Part shown: one piece after another, positions 32,424-43,800 of the stretch
Position numbering within the stretch: the stretch's first letter is position 1
Layout: every line of letters begins with the position of its first letter
Notes under the pieces: generated by a model
The model's database searches: none
Told to the model about the DNA's origin: nothing
The model's input: only the letters and a program-made list of their open reading frames with translations
NCBI GenBank assembly: GCA_948144175.1
Contig: CANXME010000494.1
Location: forward strand, 1 to 64,000
Reading direction: 5' to 3'
DNA: 64,000 bases
Origin: Closterium sp. NIES-65
Taxonomy: Eukaryota; Streptophyta; Zygnematophyceae; Desmidiales; Closteriaceae
Made by a program: the position numbers and the translations under genes

Positions 32424-32770
32424 TGTCAGAGGTCCACTGGTGATCCCCGATCGATCCTACGGAAGGGTTACAGGCACATTTGCCTGGGGGGTTATGGGCG
32501 CACTGACCCGCTACTGAAACAAGCCCTTTTATCCCAATGGTCTAGTGGTTGGGATTCTGAGATGGTATCAGAGCGAAGGTCTCGGGTTCGAATCCCGGTG
32601 TATGCATTTCGGGCATCCCAGTGCGGGGGGGTGTCAGAGGTCCACTGGTGATCCCCGATCGATCCTACGGAAGGGTTACAGGCACATTTGCCTGGGGGGT
32701 TATGGGCGCACTGACCCGCTACTGAAACAAGCCCTTTTATCCCAATGGTCTAGTGGTTGGGATTCTGAGA
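32424..32770 (+). mobile_element. TRIM copy B (347 bp), TSD ACGCG
   Basis: LTRs 32424-32562 and 32632-32770 (139 bp each, apparently identical; TGTCAGAGG...CTGAGA), internal 69 bp: PBS TGGTATCAGAGC (32563-32574) and polypurine CGGGGGGG before 32632. ACGCG at 32419-32423 and 32771-32775. A box 32538-32548, perfect B box GGTTCGAATCC 32585-32595. Inserted in the Copia B RT gene. Confidence 0.95.
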
Positions 32771-34720
32771 ACGCGGTGCGTGGCGGAGACCGTAGACTGG
32801 CCGCCGGAGGCTCCACTGGGTGCCAGGAGGAAAAGACCCAGTGAAGCCAGGTGGGCGACGCAGCCAGATCTCCTCGTGCAGGCTGCCCTGCAAGAAAGCA
32901 GTGCTGAAGTCAAGAGAGTGCAGCTCGTAGTCACGGTGAGCAGCTATGTGCAGCAGTACCCGAAGAGTGGTCATCTTCGGGGTGGGAGAGAAGGTCTGAA
33001 AGTAGTCAACTCCCTGCCGCTGACTGAAGCCACGAGCCACGTAACGCGCTTTGAAGACAGGCGGAGAACCCGGCGGTCGCTTCACCCTGAAAATCCACAT
33101 GCCACTGACGATGTTCGCCCCAGGCGGGGGAACCTCGTCAACGTAGGTGCCTGTGGACTTCCAGGAAGCCATCTCTGTGTCCATAGCTGCCTGCCACTGA
33201 GAGGAGTAGGGACCCTCTATCGCCTCCGCGTAAGAGCACGGAGTCGGGATGTCAAGTGCATCCGGGTCTCCCTCAGGGGTAAGCAGTATGGACACGAGAT
33301 GAGGTGAAGCAGTAGCCAAACACTGGAACTCCTCCTGCCTATCCTCAAGGACGTCCGTGCCAAGGGCACACTCACCCCCGACGGACGGAGGACAGACAGA
33401 CTCAGACTCAGCGACAAGACTAGCAGCGTAGTCTAGACGACAGCTAGCAGCAAAGTCGACGAGATCAGCAACTAGGGCAAACGCAGCAGTGGACTCAAAG
33501 GAAGGGTCAGTGACGACAGTAGCAAGGAGACGCGTGACAGTAGGACTGGCAGCACGAAGAGAGTCCGACTCCGGGTCGGAAAGTGCAGGAAGAGAGGACT
33601 CAGGAGGAGAAGGCAAAGGGGCACGCAGAGGAGCAGTGGACGGACGCAGAGACATACGGTGCGTGCTAGGGACTGGAGGAGGACGCTGACGCGAACCACG
33701 ACCACTAGTGCGAGCAGGACGGACAGGCGACGCAGGTCGAGAAGCAGGTTTACGACGCTCAGCAAGACCTCCAGTAGGACCAGTGTAGGGAGAAGGAGCA
33801 GGCAGTGGGGAGGCCGGCTGTAACTGTAACTGTGACGGGACAGGCTGTGGACACCCTAAGGGAGGAAGAGGACCAGTAGAAGGCGGAAGACCAAGAACCT
33901 GCTGAAGGAGCGGAACGAAGTACGGCCGAGGCCGCGCGGCGACTCTAGACACAGCAATGACAGAACCAGTACCCCCAGTGGTAGCACTAGTGCCAGCAGC
34001 ACCTCCAGCTCCAGCACTCCTAGCAGCTCCAGTAGCTCCAGGACCTCCAACAGCACCAGTAGCACCCCCAACAGGACCGCCTCCAGGACCGACAGCAATA
34101 GCCTCAGCGCCAACACCCTCAGCAGCTCCAACTCCAGTCGTACCCGCAGGCCTAGCAGCTCCAGTACTCCCAGTTCGAGCACCTTCGGGACCCGCGACAC
34201 CAGCACCCTCAGTAGCCGAAGAACCTCCAGCTCCAGCAGCACGCCTCCAGCGCCGGGCAAACCACTCGCGCAGCTCCTGTGGAGAGAGTGGCTTTCGCCG
34301 AGACGAAGCACCCGGAGAACCTCCAGGCACAGTACCGCCAGGCTCAGTACCCCCAGGCTCAGCACCCCAAGTAGTAGCACCCTCAGGCTCAGCACCCCCA
34401 GGCATAGCACCCACACGCTCAGCACCCTCAGCAGCACCAGAGTCACCAGCAACCTCGACAAGCTCGACTGCGTATACCTGGGACACACCTGAAGGGGCAG
34501 GACCCTGAGGGGGGAGGGGGTCTACCGGGGGGGGACCTGGCACAAGGAAGAGCGGTGGCGGGGGAAGGGACGGAGTGCGGTAGGGGAAGAGGCGGTAGTA
34601 GGGGACCGACTCGTCAAACGTGACGTCCTGGGAGGACAGAACACGGCGAGAGGTGGGGTGGTAGAACTGCCACCCTGGCGCGTCAGGGGGGAAGCCAAGA
34701 AAGACGAAAAGGAGTAGCAC
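32771..34720 (-). CDS. Copia B linker and reverse transcriptase N-part
   Basis: Starts near 34720 with FVFLGFPPDAPGWQFYHP..., a long Gly/Ala/Pro linker (33700-34480), then the conserved RT N-part: SSQWQAAMDTEMASW, VKARYVARGF-like FKARYVARGFSQRQGVDYF, TFSPTPKMTTLRVLL, LDFSTAFLQGSLHEEIW and YGLR, cut by the TRIM. A frameshift near 34720 separates it from integrase. Confidence 0.88.
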
Positions 34721-35579
34721 GAGGGGACAGTTTGTTGGCAGACAAGTCGCGGACAAACGCCCGAGATCCCCAGACACGGAACGCAGACGCATCGCCAACC
34801 TTCCCGGTCCACAGCAAAGCTGGGGAGGTCTCCGGCTTGGAGACCCTGGGCTGAATGTTGATCTGATGCGCCGCGTACCGAACCGCAAACGGCCACAGAA
34901 AATGGGGGGCAGCCGCATGCATCATGGACGTACGGGCGACGTCCATGACCATGCCAATGCGGCGCTCAGCAATCCCATTTTGCTGTGGAGAGTCCGGAAG
35001 CGTGAAGGTCTGGCGGATGCCTCGTGCCTGACAGTAGGCTCGCAGAAGGCCAGAGGAGAACTCTCCGCCTCTGTCAGAGTGGAGACGCACAATAGGAAAG
35101 TCCGAGTCGAAGCTTTGCCTGAGCTGGAGACGAGCTGCGCGGATCCAGTCGATCAACACCTCAGTGACATCACCCTTGCTGCGCAAGGGAAAGACTGTGG
35201 TGTAACGCGAGTAGTCGTCAACCACCAGCAGGAAGTAGCGCTCGTGACCCTGTCCACGGAGGCAGGCTAGGCCCTACACGTCCATGTGAAGCGTCTGCAG
35301 CGGGGCCTCTGTCGCAGGAAACTGGGAGGAGTGAGGGGCAGCACGCTGCCGCCCCTTTACGAAGGGGACGCAGGCAGGGGCAGGCCCCGGGGGAAGGGGA
35401 GGGAGGGACCGGGGAAGACCAGAGACAAGGACACGGGAGGCCATGCCTCGGAGACGAAGCAGGGAGGGGTGACCAAGGCGGTGGTGCCAGAGGAGAGTCT
35501 CGTGAGACAGGAGGCGACACGAGCAGGGGGCAGACTCAGGACCAGACCTGGACGCCGCAGCAAACACCTGACCTGACGC
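34683..35579 (-). CDS. Copia B integrase (broken)
   Basis: GAG-pre-integrase zinc-binding HH-CC region (LLWHHRLGHPSLLRLRGM, then CVPFVKG), core triad Asp in LHMDV, Asp in LHSDRGGEF and Glu in QQNGIAERRIG. An in-frame TAG follows LHMDV near 35274 and a frameshift lies near 34720-34750. Left of Gypsy A; the protease is on its other side. Confidence 0.88.
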
Positions 35580-35957
35580 TGTGAGGATCTAGGATCAAGC
35601 TCAGAAAAGAGAATTGTAATTCAATTATCACCTGGGTACAGCACGAGGCTATATATAGGCTCGACACAAGGCCCCGTAACCAGGTGTTACGCGAAGGTTC
35701 CGCGGACCGCGTAGCGTCCCGAACGGATCCTTACCGAATTCGGTAGAAGGCAATTCGGTGGCAACCGAAAAGCCAGAATTCGGTGCACGCAGCCTAGCTC
35801 GGTGCTATAACTATAATAAAATATAGGAAAGCACCTAGCCTAGGAAATAAAGCAATTCATGCATGCATATAATTATCCTATGCTAGAAATAGCATGATAA
35901 AGTAAAGGCAAGCAAGCATAGCTGGCATAAGCCGTCGTACTCTCACACGTCCCCCCC

Positions 35958-38911
35958 TCAAAGCTGGGTGGCGTGAGATACACCCTGCTTGACAAGATAG
36001 TCCTTGAGAGCACGGCGTGCGTTGCCCATATCAGCTTCTGCAATCCAACTGTCCTCTGTGGGGTCGTATCCCTTCCAGCGTATCAGGAACTCGAGGGTCT
36101 TGCCGCCGCGGCGCCGATGAGAGAGAACGCGCTCGATCTCGTACTCGGGTTCATCCTGCACAAGAACAGGTGGAGGTGGCGGTAGATGCCGTCCCTTGAA
36201 CTGTTGGTTGGGGTCCTTGTAGGGTTTCAGTAGCTGCACATGGAAAGCATTGTGAAGCTTCCACGTATCTGGTAAGCGCAAGCGGAATGTAACTGGTGTC
36301 ACCTGTGCCGCAACGAGAAAAGGACCACAGAAACCAGGCCGGAGTTTGGATGGGAGGTGAGACAGGTTCAAGTTGCGCGTGTCAAGAAGCACCTGATCTC
36401 CGACTGCTACTGAGTGATCACGTCGCTGACGATCGGCATACTGCTTCTGGAAGGTCTGCATCGTGGTGAGTCGTCGCTGAGTCTTCTCCCATAGCTGCTG
36501 CATGGTGGTGACGAAGTCATGTGCGGCTTGGACGTGTGCCGGTGTAGTTGGCTCCTGTGGTGTGAGTGGTTCCCATCCGTAACACAGGAAGAAAGGAGTT
36601 TTCCCTGTGGCCGCATGTGATGCGTTGTTGTAAGCGAACTCTAGGGTCGGTAACTGTGTGTCCCAGTGGCTGACGTCCTCTTTGCAAGCTGTGCGCAGTA
36701 ACTGTTCAACCACTTGATTGAGTCGCTCTGTCTGTCCGTTAGTCTGGGGGTGGTATGCTGAAGACATTGCAAGCTTTGTCCCCAACAGTCCCATGAGCTC
36801 CTTCCAGAACTTACTGGTGAATTTTGGGTCTCTGTCTGAGATGAGTGTAGCGGGGATGCCGTGGATGGTGATGATGCGGTCGAAGAAGAGGCGAGCAGTT
36901 GCTTCAGCTGTAGCTGTGGCGCTGGTCGGTATGAAGTGACCCATTTTGGAGAACTTATCGATGACTACGAGGATGGAATCGTGCCCCTGTGAGGTCGAAG
37001 GAAGTCCGGTGATGAATTCGAGGCTAACGACCTGCCATGGCTGCTCCGGTACGGGTAGAGGCTGAAGTAACCCTGCATTTTTCTGCTTGCTGCTCTTCAT
37101 CCGCTGGCACGTGTCGCAAGAGGTGACAAACTGCTGCACGTCTGCTGCCATCCCGGGCCAGTAGTAATACTTCGCTATCCCTGCTAACGTCTTGTTGCTC
37201 CCGAAATGTCCCGCGTATGGTACGTTGTGAAACTCCTCCAATAGGATCTGCCGTAGCGGGGCGTAATTCGGTACCCAAATCTTTCCTGAACCTTTCCTTA
37301 CAGCTAAGTCTTTCTCCCACTGTAATAGCTTCTTGGTATGTGCTGTAGCAATCTCTGCGTCCACGGAGTACCCATGTTGGAATAGACCCTTGAGCAGAGG
37401 GTTCATCCCGTCGAGCTGGATGCCTGCTACATGTCCGGGGCGGCTCAACGCGTCTGCCTTGTTGTGTAGCCCGGGCTTGTAGACGATGTCGTAGTGGAAG
37501 TGAGTTTCCAGGAAGTCCACCCACCGCACCTGTCGTCGTGAGAGTGTCGGCTGTGACTTCAGGTATTTGAGACTGCAGTGGTCAGTATAGACTGTAGTCT
37601 TGGCTCCCTCTAGGTAACACCTCCACGCCTTGAAGGCTATGACTATCGCTAAGGCTTCCTTGTCGTGAATGGGGTAGTTTAGTTCTGCTCCGTGTAGCTT
37701 CTTACTGAGGTAGGCGATGGGCTGCAAACCGCGTCCGTGATCCTGCATCAGTACTGCTCCGACTGCTTGGTCACTAGCGTCTGCTTCCACCACGTAGTCC
37801 TTGTCTGGATCCGGCAAGATGAGTACTGGTGCTGTAGTCCGTGCTGTCTGTAGCTGATCCATGGCTTGCTGATGAGGGGTATCCCATTTGTAGGGCGTAT
37901 CCTTTTTCAGTAGGTCGGTCAGTGGCGCTGCTATCTTAGCGTACTGCGGCACGAACCTGTTGTAGTAGTTGGCGAAGCCTAGGAAACGCTGTAACTCCTT
38001 CACGTTCTCCGGTACTTTCCACTTCTTGACAGGTTCGATCTTCCGTGGGTCCACGTGTACGCCCTCGGCACTCACCATGTGCCCGAGAAAGTGCACCTTC
38101 TTCAGGGCGAAGTCGCTCTTCGACAGCTTCACGTAGAACTTGTTTTTCCGCAGGATCTTGAACACCTTCCGTAGATGCTCCACGTGCTCCTTCATGTTCT
38201 TGGAGTAGATGAGAATGTCGTCCAGGTACACCACCACGCACTCGTCCAGCAGGGGTCGTAAGATGTGATTCATCTCCGCCTGAAACGTTGCTGGTGCGTT
38301 GCAGAGTCCGAACGGCATCACCAAGTATTCGTAGGAGCCGTATCTGGTACGGAACACTGTCTTGTGGACGGAGTTGTCTGCCATCTTGATCTGCCAGTAG
38401 CTCGATCGTAGGTCCAGCTTCGAAAATACTGTTGCTCCACGCAGTTGATCGAGTAGGTCGTCTATGCGCGGTATGGGATATTTGTTTTTTACTGTCTGTT
38501 TGTTCAGTGCGCGGTAGTCGATGCACATCCGTAGACTGCCGTATGGTTTTGGAGTGAAGAGAACTGGTGCGTCGTAGGGAGAGGTGGATGGGCGGATCAG
38601 TTGTCTGTTCAGTAGATACTCTATCTGTTTTTTCATGTCTGTCAGTTCAGTCGGACTCAGTCGGTATGGTGCACGTGAGACGGGTTTCGCACCTGGTTCC
38701 TCCACGATCTCGTGCTCGTGGGTGCGTGCTGGAGGTACGCCTGCAGGTAGGTCGTCGGGCATTATATCCTTGTACTGCTCCAAGACCTCCTTCACTGTTG
38801 CAGGTAGCTCGGAACTCGGCTTCTCCTCCTCTGCTGCTGCCATAACCAGTGCTAGGTAACCCGTGTTACTCTCGTTCACCGTCTGTTCGAACCGTGCCAG
38901 TGTCGTTTCAG
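35958..38911 (-). CDS. Gypsy A pol: RT, RNase H, integrase, chromodomain
   Basis: About 970 codons continuous. [38 protein letters not shown] and catalytic YLDDILIYS. RNase [33 protein letters not shown]. Integrase: H2C2 zinc finger (HFGSNKT...CDTCQRMK), core Asp in [20 protein letters not shown], Asp in SDRDPKFTS, Glu after [16 protein letters not shown]-terminal chromodomain ([31 protein letters not shown]) marks a chromovirus. The N-terminal continuation (protease) lies beyond N2. Confidence 0.95.
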
Positions 38912-38916
38912 GTACG

Positions 38917-40454
38917 TGTCAAAATTAGAAGAAAGAAAGAGGATTGAACTAGCAGAAATGGGGATACAAATAGCAAACCCTAGAAGGGTTGTACTCGCTA
39001 TAGAGCACCCCACTACAGGCTAGAACATAAGAATAACATTCTGACACACCCCCATAGCCAAAGTGGGGTGTAATCAGCAGAGCAAGCAAAGCAGTACAAG
39101 CTCAGGGTGGATCACAATGTCACCACACATTCTGAGCACAAGTTCAAGAAGTAAGTTCAAGTGCACAATTATGAGCAAAGCTAGTGGTGGTCACAACGGG
39201 CAAGTGAGGAGGAGGAGTGAGAGCGAGAGGAGTTGGGAGGCGACGGCTGAAGCTGCAGACACTCGGGCAACAGGAGGCACACTGGCACAGCGGCTACCGG
39301 GCGAAGCCCCCGGAATACTGGAGTAATTGGCCCCGCGGCTAAAGTAGCGGCAGACGAGCAACGGACCCACGGGCGGCTGGCACAGCTGGCTACGACTGGG
39401 CTACCGGGCGAAGCCCCCGGAATACAGGTGCTGCTGACGACACGACGGCAACCTCCATGCAGCTTCCCTAACTATCCAACTCCCCCAACACACACCCGCT
39501 GATACGCTCCTAGCTCCACTCCCACGCACCCCCCTTAAACCCTAAACCCGAGTCTCCCACACAACCACCCCCCTCAGCGACAGCTGCAGCAGTGGGAGAC
39601 GAAGGAGGAGGAGAAGGGGACGGCACGCACAACCGACACCCCCACAACCATCACCCCCATACCCGTCACCCCCATACCCTGAGTGTGCGGTAAGCGAGCT
39701 CAGGTGTGCGTGAAGCGTGCACAAGCTTACGGGAAGCGAACTCGGATGTGCGGTAATCGAACTCAGGTGTGCGGGGAGGGGGGCCGCAGGGTGACGCGCG
39801 GGTCGACGGGGACGGGTGCACGGGTCCCCAGGGGCGGCGCGCGGGTCGACGGGGCCGCCACGAAGGGCGACCGGAAGCCGCGCGCGGGTTGACGGGGCCG
39901 CCGCGAAGGGCGACGAGGAGCCGCACGCAGGTCGACGGGGACGGGCGTGCGGGTCGACGGAACGCGAAACCGCCGCGTGCGCCCAAGGTGCGCGGTGGGC
40001 AGAAAACCGCCACGCGTCCCGAGCGCATGGCGTGCAGAATACCGCCGCGCAAAGCAGGTAACCGTCGCGCGCCTCGAGGCGCACGGTGGGCAGAAAACCG
40101 CCGCACGCCCCGAGCGCGCGGTGGGCAGAAAACCGCCGCGCGCCTCGGGGCGCACGGCGGGCAGAAAACCGCCGTGCACCTCGGGGCGCAGGGCGGGAAG
40201 AAAAAATGCCGCACGCCACGGGGCGTGCGGCACAGAGAGTAGCAGTAGCAGTTGCAGCGGAAGCAACGAGGTGGTGAGCCCACCCAGAGGATCGATCCAA
40301 GGGGATCGACCTGCTCTGATACCATGTCAAAATTAGAAGAAAGAAAGAGGATTGAACTAGCAGAAATGGGGATACAAATAGCAAACCCTAGAAGGGTTGT
40401 ACTCGCTATAGAGCACCCCACTACAGGCTAGAACATAAGAATAACATTCTGACA
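38917..40454 (-). mobile_element. N2: non-autonomous LTR element inside Gypsy A, TSD GTACG
   Basis: 130-bp LTRs at 38917-39046 and 40325-40454, essentially identical, flanked by GTACG (38912-38916, 40455-40459). On the minus strand: PBS CATGGTATCAGAGCAGG beside the right LTR, polypurine GGCTATGGGGGTG beside the left LTR. Internal DNA is GC-rich with CGCCCCGAGGCGCGCGGC-like repeats; no gag or pol domains. LTR core GGGTTGTACTCGCTATAGAG is shared with N1 and N3. Confidence 0.93.
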
Positions 40455-40459
40455 GTACG

Positions 40460-40833
40460 TCCCCTGTATCCGTCCAGCTTCGCAGTTCTTTCCGCTTCCC
40501 ATTGTTGTAGATGCACACCTTGCTGTTGACCCTATCGATCTCGGGGTTGAACCGCTTCTGGAAATCTCGCCCCTAGATAAAATCTAATCCTTTGATGTTG
40601 GTGACTGGTAGCTTCGGCTTCCACCTCAACGCACCTATATGCAGTTGCAGTGATGCTTCGCCGTGGATAGGAAGCTTCGTACCGTCCACCATGGTTGCTG
40701 AAAACTGGGTCTCTTCCGCCTTCTCTCCAATTTTCTCCAATGCTCCGCGGTCACACACCGAGTGAGATGCACCGCTGTCCACCAGTGCCTGGAGGCGTCG
40801 CCCATTGCATAACACCTCGAGGAGTAGTGGTTT
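40460..40833 (-). CDS. Gypsy A protease region (broken)
   Basis: LEVLCNGRRLQALVDSGASH is the retropepsin-like DSGA active site. It is continuous with gag apart from a TAG just after GYSAQ at 40834, where the related Gypsy E has a Gln codon, and a second TAG near 40573 (DFI*G against DFILG in Gypsy E). Both look like point-mutation stops. Confidence 0.85.
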
Positions 40834-42474
40834 CTACTGCGCTGAGTAGCCAAAGAGGGTCTCGTTAATAGGATCATAGGGTACATCAAACTTAATACCT
40901 TCCCTTTTTCCTACACCTGACTCAGCGCTTTCCAACTTCACCTGGGGGGTAGGAGGATTTTTCCGAGGCCTGTATAATTCCTCCTGAGCCTGGATGTCTC
41001 CTCTAAGCCTTGGCAGCTGTGTAGGCTTCACTTGTGGGCAACGGGGAGCCTTAACACTGTGCTGCGGGGAGAGAATATTAACTCCACGGAACGCACGACC
41101 CTTTTCTACGCTCCGTAGTACTTTGCCCAACTTCTCAGGTACCTGAATAATTTCTAAAGGCTTTTTCTTGGCCTCTAGACCTCCCCTGAATTTTTTGAAG
41201 GCTTGTAAACCGCGAGAAGCAATATTCTTCGTTAGAGCATCTTTATAGGATACTTTTAACGAATTCTTACTTTCGTGGGTGTTCGGGTGGAGTTTCCCGG
41301 TCGGTGCAGAGTCTTTTTTCGCGGAGCCTCCATTCGCCTCGGCGATTTCCCCTGATGCCGACTGGTCATGACGTTTTAAATTCGCGCCATCTTTTTTTCC
41401 TTTTTTCACCTGATCCGAAGTCGCCACGTCGTCGCCTTTTCCTGCTTTTCGGATATTTACGCGATCGCCAGGTCGATCCGCGGCTACTGGCGATTCCCGT
41501 TTTTTTGACTTCGAGGGTGCTCCACTGTTTCCGTCCCGGAGTGCCGCACGTGCTTTCTTCATTTTGTAGCACGACAAAAATTGATGTCCTGCTGCGCCGC
41601 AAAATTCGCATTTTGTCGGCTGCTGCTTCGCGTTGTATTTGTCGATATCCATCGGTTCGGCGAACGTGGGGTGTGCCAATCGCTCCGTGCCGAATGTACG
41701 GTTTGGCGTGAAGCGTCGTGTTTCGGGTTGACTTCGAGTCAGCGCGTCGTATCGCTCGGCAGCACGCACGATGTCTCTGTAGCTGTTGTAATTCGCCGCA
41801 ATCACCTGCCGCCGAATCTCCATTTTTAACCCTTCGGTGTACGCCTGGATTTTTTCGCCTTCGGTCAGGTCGGTGATGCGGTTGAACAGTAACTCCATCT
41901 GCTGCGTGTACTCTGTTACACTACTGTATTGCTTGTGTCGGTGTATCTGCTGCCGCGCCATGTAGGTTGCATTAATTGGTTCGAAACGCTCGATTAAATC
42001 TGCCCGAAACTGCTGCCACGTTTTCTCCCCGCGGGCTAGGTCGGTGTAGTAAATCCATTCGAGAGCCGATCCACGTAACAGTGTCGCTGCGAGCCGAATC
42101 CTTGCTGCGTCGTGTTGCGGGGTCGAACAGCCAATGGCCTCGAAGTAAATTTCGAGGGTGGCCACGAATCGCCGGACGTCGGATCCCTTCGCGCTTGGAT
42201 CGAACGCCTCCGGGAGCCTCGGTCGTGTTGCTTCGAGGTTCGGCGACAGTGGTGCCATTGGTCCGTGAAATGTCGGTGTCGCCACTGCTGCTGGAGTTTT
42301 CGGTGCTACAGTCGCTGTGGTCGCTGCTGCTGCGGTGGCGAACCCTGGTTGGCTTGTCAGAAAAGCCTCGAGTCGACGAAGCGTCGCCTGCGTCTGCTCC
42401 ATGTCGGTGCGGAGGCTCGCGATGTCGCTCGTAGTCGCGTAGTTGTCGCCTTGGCCCTCCATGCCTGACATCAA
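40834..42474 (-). CDS. Gypsy A gag
   Basis: 546 codons. Retrotransposon-gag domain around residues 130-210 (LRGSALEWIYYTDLARGEKT, WQQFRADLIERFEPI, YTQQMELLFNRI), then a CCHC zinc knuckle CEFCGAAGHQFLSC near residue 295, and a Lys-rich tail. It runs into protease in the same frame, implying a single gag-pol polyprotein in the ancestral element. Confidence 0.92.
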   Translation of the reverse strand: MMSGMEGQGDNYATTSDIASLRTDMEQTQATLRRLEAFLTSQPGFATAAAATTATVAPKTPAAVATPTFHGPMAPLSPNLEATRPRLPEAFDPSAKGSDVRRFVATLEIYFEAIGCSTPQHDAARIRLAATLLRGSALEWIYYTDLARGEKTWQQFRADLIERFEPINATYMARQQIHRHKQYSSVTEYTQQMELLFNRITDLTEGEKIQAYTEGLKMEIRRQVIAANYNSYRDIVRAAERYDALTRSQPETRRFTPNRTFGTERLAHPTFAEPMDIDKYNAKQQPTKCEFCGAAGHQFLSCYKMKKARAALRDGNSGAPSKSKKRESPVAADRPGDRVNIRKAGKGDDVATSDQVKKGKKDGANLKRHDQSASGEIAEANGGSAKKDSAPTGKLHPNTHESKNSLKVSYKDALTKNIASRGLQAFKKFRGGLEAKKKPLEIIQVPEKLGKVLRSVEKGRAFRGVNILSPQHSVKAPRCPQVKPTQLPRLRGDIQAQEELYRPRKNPPTPQVKLESAESGVGKREGIKFDVPYDPINETLFGYSAQ

Positions 42475-43004
42475 CGCGTCCGAAAAAAACCGAATCGAGG
42501 AGGAGCGAAAAACACGGAACCGGTTTTACGTACCCGAAATCGATGTTTGACTGCGTCGCCTCCGCGGTTTTTGAAGACTGGTTTTTAGCGGTCGAAAGAA
42601 CTTCGCGTGTAAACGGGCTCTGATTAGCAAGTGTGAGGATCTAGGATCGAGCTCAGAAAAGAGAATTGTAATTCAATTATCACCTGAGTACAACACGAGG
42701 CTATATATAGGCTCGACACAAGGCCCCGTAACCAGGTGTTACGCGAAGGTTCCGCAGGCCGCGTAGCGTCCCGAACGGATCCTTACCGAATTCGGTAGAA
42801 GGCAATTCGGTGGCAACCGAAAAGCCAGAATTCGGTGCACGCAACCTAGCTCGGTGCTATAACTATAATAAAATATAGGAAAGCACCTAGCCTAGGAAAT
42901 CAAGCAATTCATGCATGCATATAAATATCCTATGCTAGTAATAGCATGATAATGTAAAGGCAAGCAAGCATAGCTGGCATAAGCCGTCGTACTCTCACAG
43001 ACGC

Positions 43005-43800
43005 AGCTACCTGACCAGACGCAGGGACAGGAGGAGACTCAGTGGTCAGTGTGTACAGGCTCGACCCCGGCCGACGTGTAGACGTGGCCAGGTGTCGGCC
43101 TGTCCGAGCGTCTGTGCAGTAGGTCACCCGCTGACTCGCAGGAGTGAACTGGTGAACCCCCGCATCCTGTAGGCCAGCACCACTCACCAAGTTCGTAGAG
43201 AACGAGGGGAGGTAAAGACCAGACAGGGTGCCAGAGGGGGCCGCCGGACACGGGAGGACAGTGGAGAAGTGAGCAAGGACAGGACCCCCAGAGGGGTCTG
43301 CCAGAGAGACTACAACTGGCCGACCAAGTGGCGTGAGTGTGGTGCGGTCTCGAAAGAAGGAGCGAGAAGCCCCCGAGTCAAGGGTGAAGGTGTGGGAGGC
43401 CGAAGCCGACGCGGTACCTGAGAGAGCAGACTCACCAGCATCTGAGGGAGCAGACGCACTGGCACCTAGAGCAACAGCCTCGCTAGCACCTAGAGCAGCA
43501 GCCTCACCAGTACCTAGAGCAGCAGTCTCAATGCCCGGGTCGGGCGGAAAACACCGGTAACAGTCACCCTCATCACTAATAGTCACAGTATACATGGCAG
43601 CAAGAATAGCATCAAAGTCAAGGTCAAAGATAGCTACTCCCGCCCTAGACAGCTCGCCCCAGCGAGGGATCTCAGTGGCCTCAGGGAACTGGTGACGCCA
43701 AGCGTCCGTCAGGCGGCCAAAGCAACGCTGGGTGGAGTGCGCACCCCCGCACTGCTCACCCGCGCGGTCGCCGGTGCGTAGGACGTAGGTGCACGGACCA
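43005..43800 (-). CDS. Copia B gag C-end and protease
   Basis: After a frameshift relative to gag near 43790 the frame reads CGGAHSTQRCFGRLTDAWRH (remnant of a zinc-binding motif), GVAIFDLDFDAILAAMYTV, PPDPGIE plus ALGASEA repeats, then the protease HTFTLDSGASRSFFRD and LADPSGGPVLAHFST. Cut by Gypsy A after QVAASV. Confidence 0.85.

Larger units (their letters stand above)
35580..42999 (-). mobile_element. Gypsy A: Ty3/gypsy chromovirus, TSD GACGC
   Basis: 368-bp LTRs at 35580-35947 (3') and 42632-42999 (5'), minus ends TGTGAGAGTACG...CCTCACA, flanked by GACGC (35575-35579, 43000-43004). Each LTR has CTATATATAG, a plausible TATA box, and four copies of an ACCGAATT motif. Polypurine tract TTTGAGGGGGGGACG abuts the 3' LTR; an 18-bp PBS-like AATCAGAGCCCG lies beside the 5' LTR. 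Inserted between Copia B protease and integrase. Interrupted by N2. Confidence 0.95.

Noticed and set aside
34000..34500. Separate host gene in the Ala/Pro/Ser-rich plus-strand frame 33957-34508
   Set aside because: It is the antisense of the Gly/Ala-rich linker between integrase and RT of Copia B.
39542..40384. 280-codon ORF in N2 and its counterparts in N1, N3 and N4 as a conserved protein
   Set aside because: Arg/Pro/Ala-rich translations arise from GC-rich minisatellites; frames are not consistently conserved between elements and no domain is visible. An encoded protein is not excluded but not supported.
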